A stretch of 64,000 nucleotides of DNA from Eukaryota sp. TZLM1-RC (Eukaryota; Metamonada: BaSk clade): the NCBI GenBank assembly GCA_040285825.1, contig JAUPSS010000002.1:3884581-3948580 (forward strand). The letters are read 5' to 3'. The notes below the pieces were generated by a model. It searched no databases. It was not told where the DNA came from and saw nothing but the letters and a program-made list of their open reading frames with translations. This document shows positions 63,344 to 64,000 of the stretch, piece by piece; the stretch's first letter is position 1; each line of letters begins with the position of its first letter. The translations under genes were made by a program, and so were the position numbers.

Positions 63344-63573
63344 ACTGTAAAGTACCATGCTGCGAAGGTCAACATTATTAAAATGCAAAACATAATTTTA
63401 ATTTGAAATCATCAACTGTTTGGTACAATTTGGTTCAATAAATTGGCTGTAATTGATTTATTCAAAATTGAAGAGATGTTTGTTTTCGTACTACACTATA
63501 AATCACACAAATGCGACCTTTAAAGTTCAAGCGAAATTTCAGTAAAGAAATAATAATCCAAACAAAGTTAAAT

Positions 63574-63682
63574 GGATGCAGCACCCAGTGTTCTGCTGGT
63601 GGTCTCCACCTAACTACTGACCAGCCCTCCAGGTCAACTTCGAATTCGAATGGGATCCGGTGCTATAGACCATAGCGCATCC
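63574..63682 (-). rRNA. 5S rRNA copy 75, poor sequence
   Basis: Deletion in the centre (CAGCCCTCCAGGTCAAC) and short 5' part. Confidence 0.65.
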
Positions 63683-63919
63683 AATTGTAGCACGAAGTTA
63701 TGGAATGTAAATGATTATTATATAAAGGTTCATAATTTAATCGAAATCATCATCTGTTTGATATAACCGTCTCATAGAACACTGGCTGTAATTGATTTAT
63801 TCAAAATTCAGGATAAATGATTTTCAAAAATTTCAAGACCATAAATCACAATAAATGCGACCTTTATCAAAGTTCAAGGAAATTTCTATAAAGAAATATT
63901 AATCCAAACAAAAGTTAAA

Positions 63920-64000
63920 GGATGCAGCACCAGTGTTCGTCGGTGGTCTCCCACCCAACTACTGACCAGGCAGGCCGCTTAACTGGAATTCGGAATGGAT
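63920..64000 (-). rRNA. 5S rRNA copy 76, cut by the window end
   Basis: The 3' two-thirds only; TFIIIA box C region is recognisable. Confidence 0.75.

Larger units (their letters stand above)
26167..64000 (-). repeat. Tandem 5S rDNA array, 358-359-bp units
   Basis: Each unit has a 119-bp 5S gene on the minus strand and a spacer of about 240 bp. Homology starts at ~26167 and continues to the window end, so the right end of the array is not reached. I count 76 gene copies, one interrupted and one cut by the window. Removing four insertions leaves about 27 kb of array. Units are nearly identical apart from a few recurrent haplotypes: GGCCAC with TTCAG, CCCGGTG linked to spacer forms GTCAAC and GGTTTTAATT, and spacer TATAT versus AAAT. 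All copies share one orientation. From ~53 kb indels rise, and after 60 kb quality collapses. Confidence 0.97.

Noticed and set aside
26167-64000. CRISPR-like periodic array
   Set aside because: Units are ~358 bp of continuous repeat with 5S genes, not short repeats with unique spacers; the genome is eukaryotic.
26167-64000. Spliced-leader or snRNA gene in the 5S spacer
   Set aside because: 5S-linked spliced-leader genes exist in several groups, but I found no conserved leader followed by a splice donor and Sm site, nor a U6-like core.

Overview
The window is nuclear DNA of a unicellular eukaryote that has, or recently had, cilia. It is AT-rich and gene-dense, with mostly uninterrupted ORFs. 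It encodes an EFHC1/Rib72-type axonemal protein, spliceosome factors (Snu23/ZMAT2 and Sde2) that imply introns elsewhere, an OTUD6-type deubiquitinase, and a large Kelch plus Cys-rich membrane protein of a kind common in free-living and symbiotic protists. UAA, UAG and UGA all end host genes. I cannot name the species; a metamonad-like protist is only a guess.

Positions 1-26,150 are host genes mixed with decayed mobile DNA. The genes are: a minus-strand gene running off the left edge (1-514), a triple-DM10 protein (1322-2860), Kelch membrane protein (3816-7319), unknown (15898-16680), Snu23 (16727-17176), unknown (17661-19247), LRR protein (20584-21945), a D-box and CDK-site-rich unknown (22679-23551), Sde2 (23790-24344) and OTUD6-like (24706-25611). 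Between them lie three remnants of RNA-guided nucleases of the Fanzor/TnpB superfamily (2925-3385, 7619-8197, 14478-15812), a small hAT element with an exact 8-bp target duplication, a second hAT fragment joined to a 5'-truncated chromodomain Ty3/gypsy element, and several 3' tails of non-LTR retrotransposons whose C-termini look like restriction-like endonucleases.

Positions 26,167-64,000 are one tandem 5S rRNA array, about 358-359 bp per unit, all on the minus strand. I count 76 gene copies, the last cut by the window end. Each has a 119-nt gene with an internal TFIIIA-type promoter and one or two T4 terminators. Four insertions break the array: a 144-bp non-LTR tail (26269-26412), a pogo-like Tc1/mariner element inside a 5S gene (26899-28591), a complete young 7.4-kb chromodomain Ty3/gypsy element placed 5 bp upstream of a 5S 5' end (30054-37458), and a 1.5-kb 5'-truncated non-LTR element in a spacer (44019-45536).

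The most notable points are the Ty3-like placement at a Pol III start site by an element whose gag start and pol stop both lie within its LTRs; the multi-domain Fanzor1 pseudogene; and a recurrent CpG-to-TpG pattern in 5S variants and in nuclease stop codons, which suggests past cytosine methylation. From about 53 kb, and strongly after 60 kb, repeats accumulate indels and odd substitutions, probably a poorly polished contig end.
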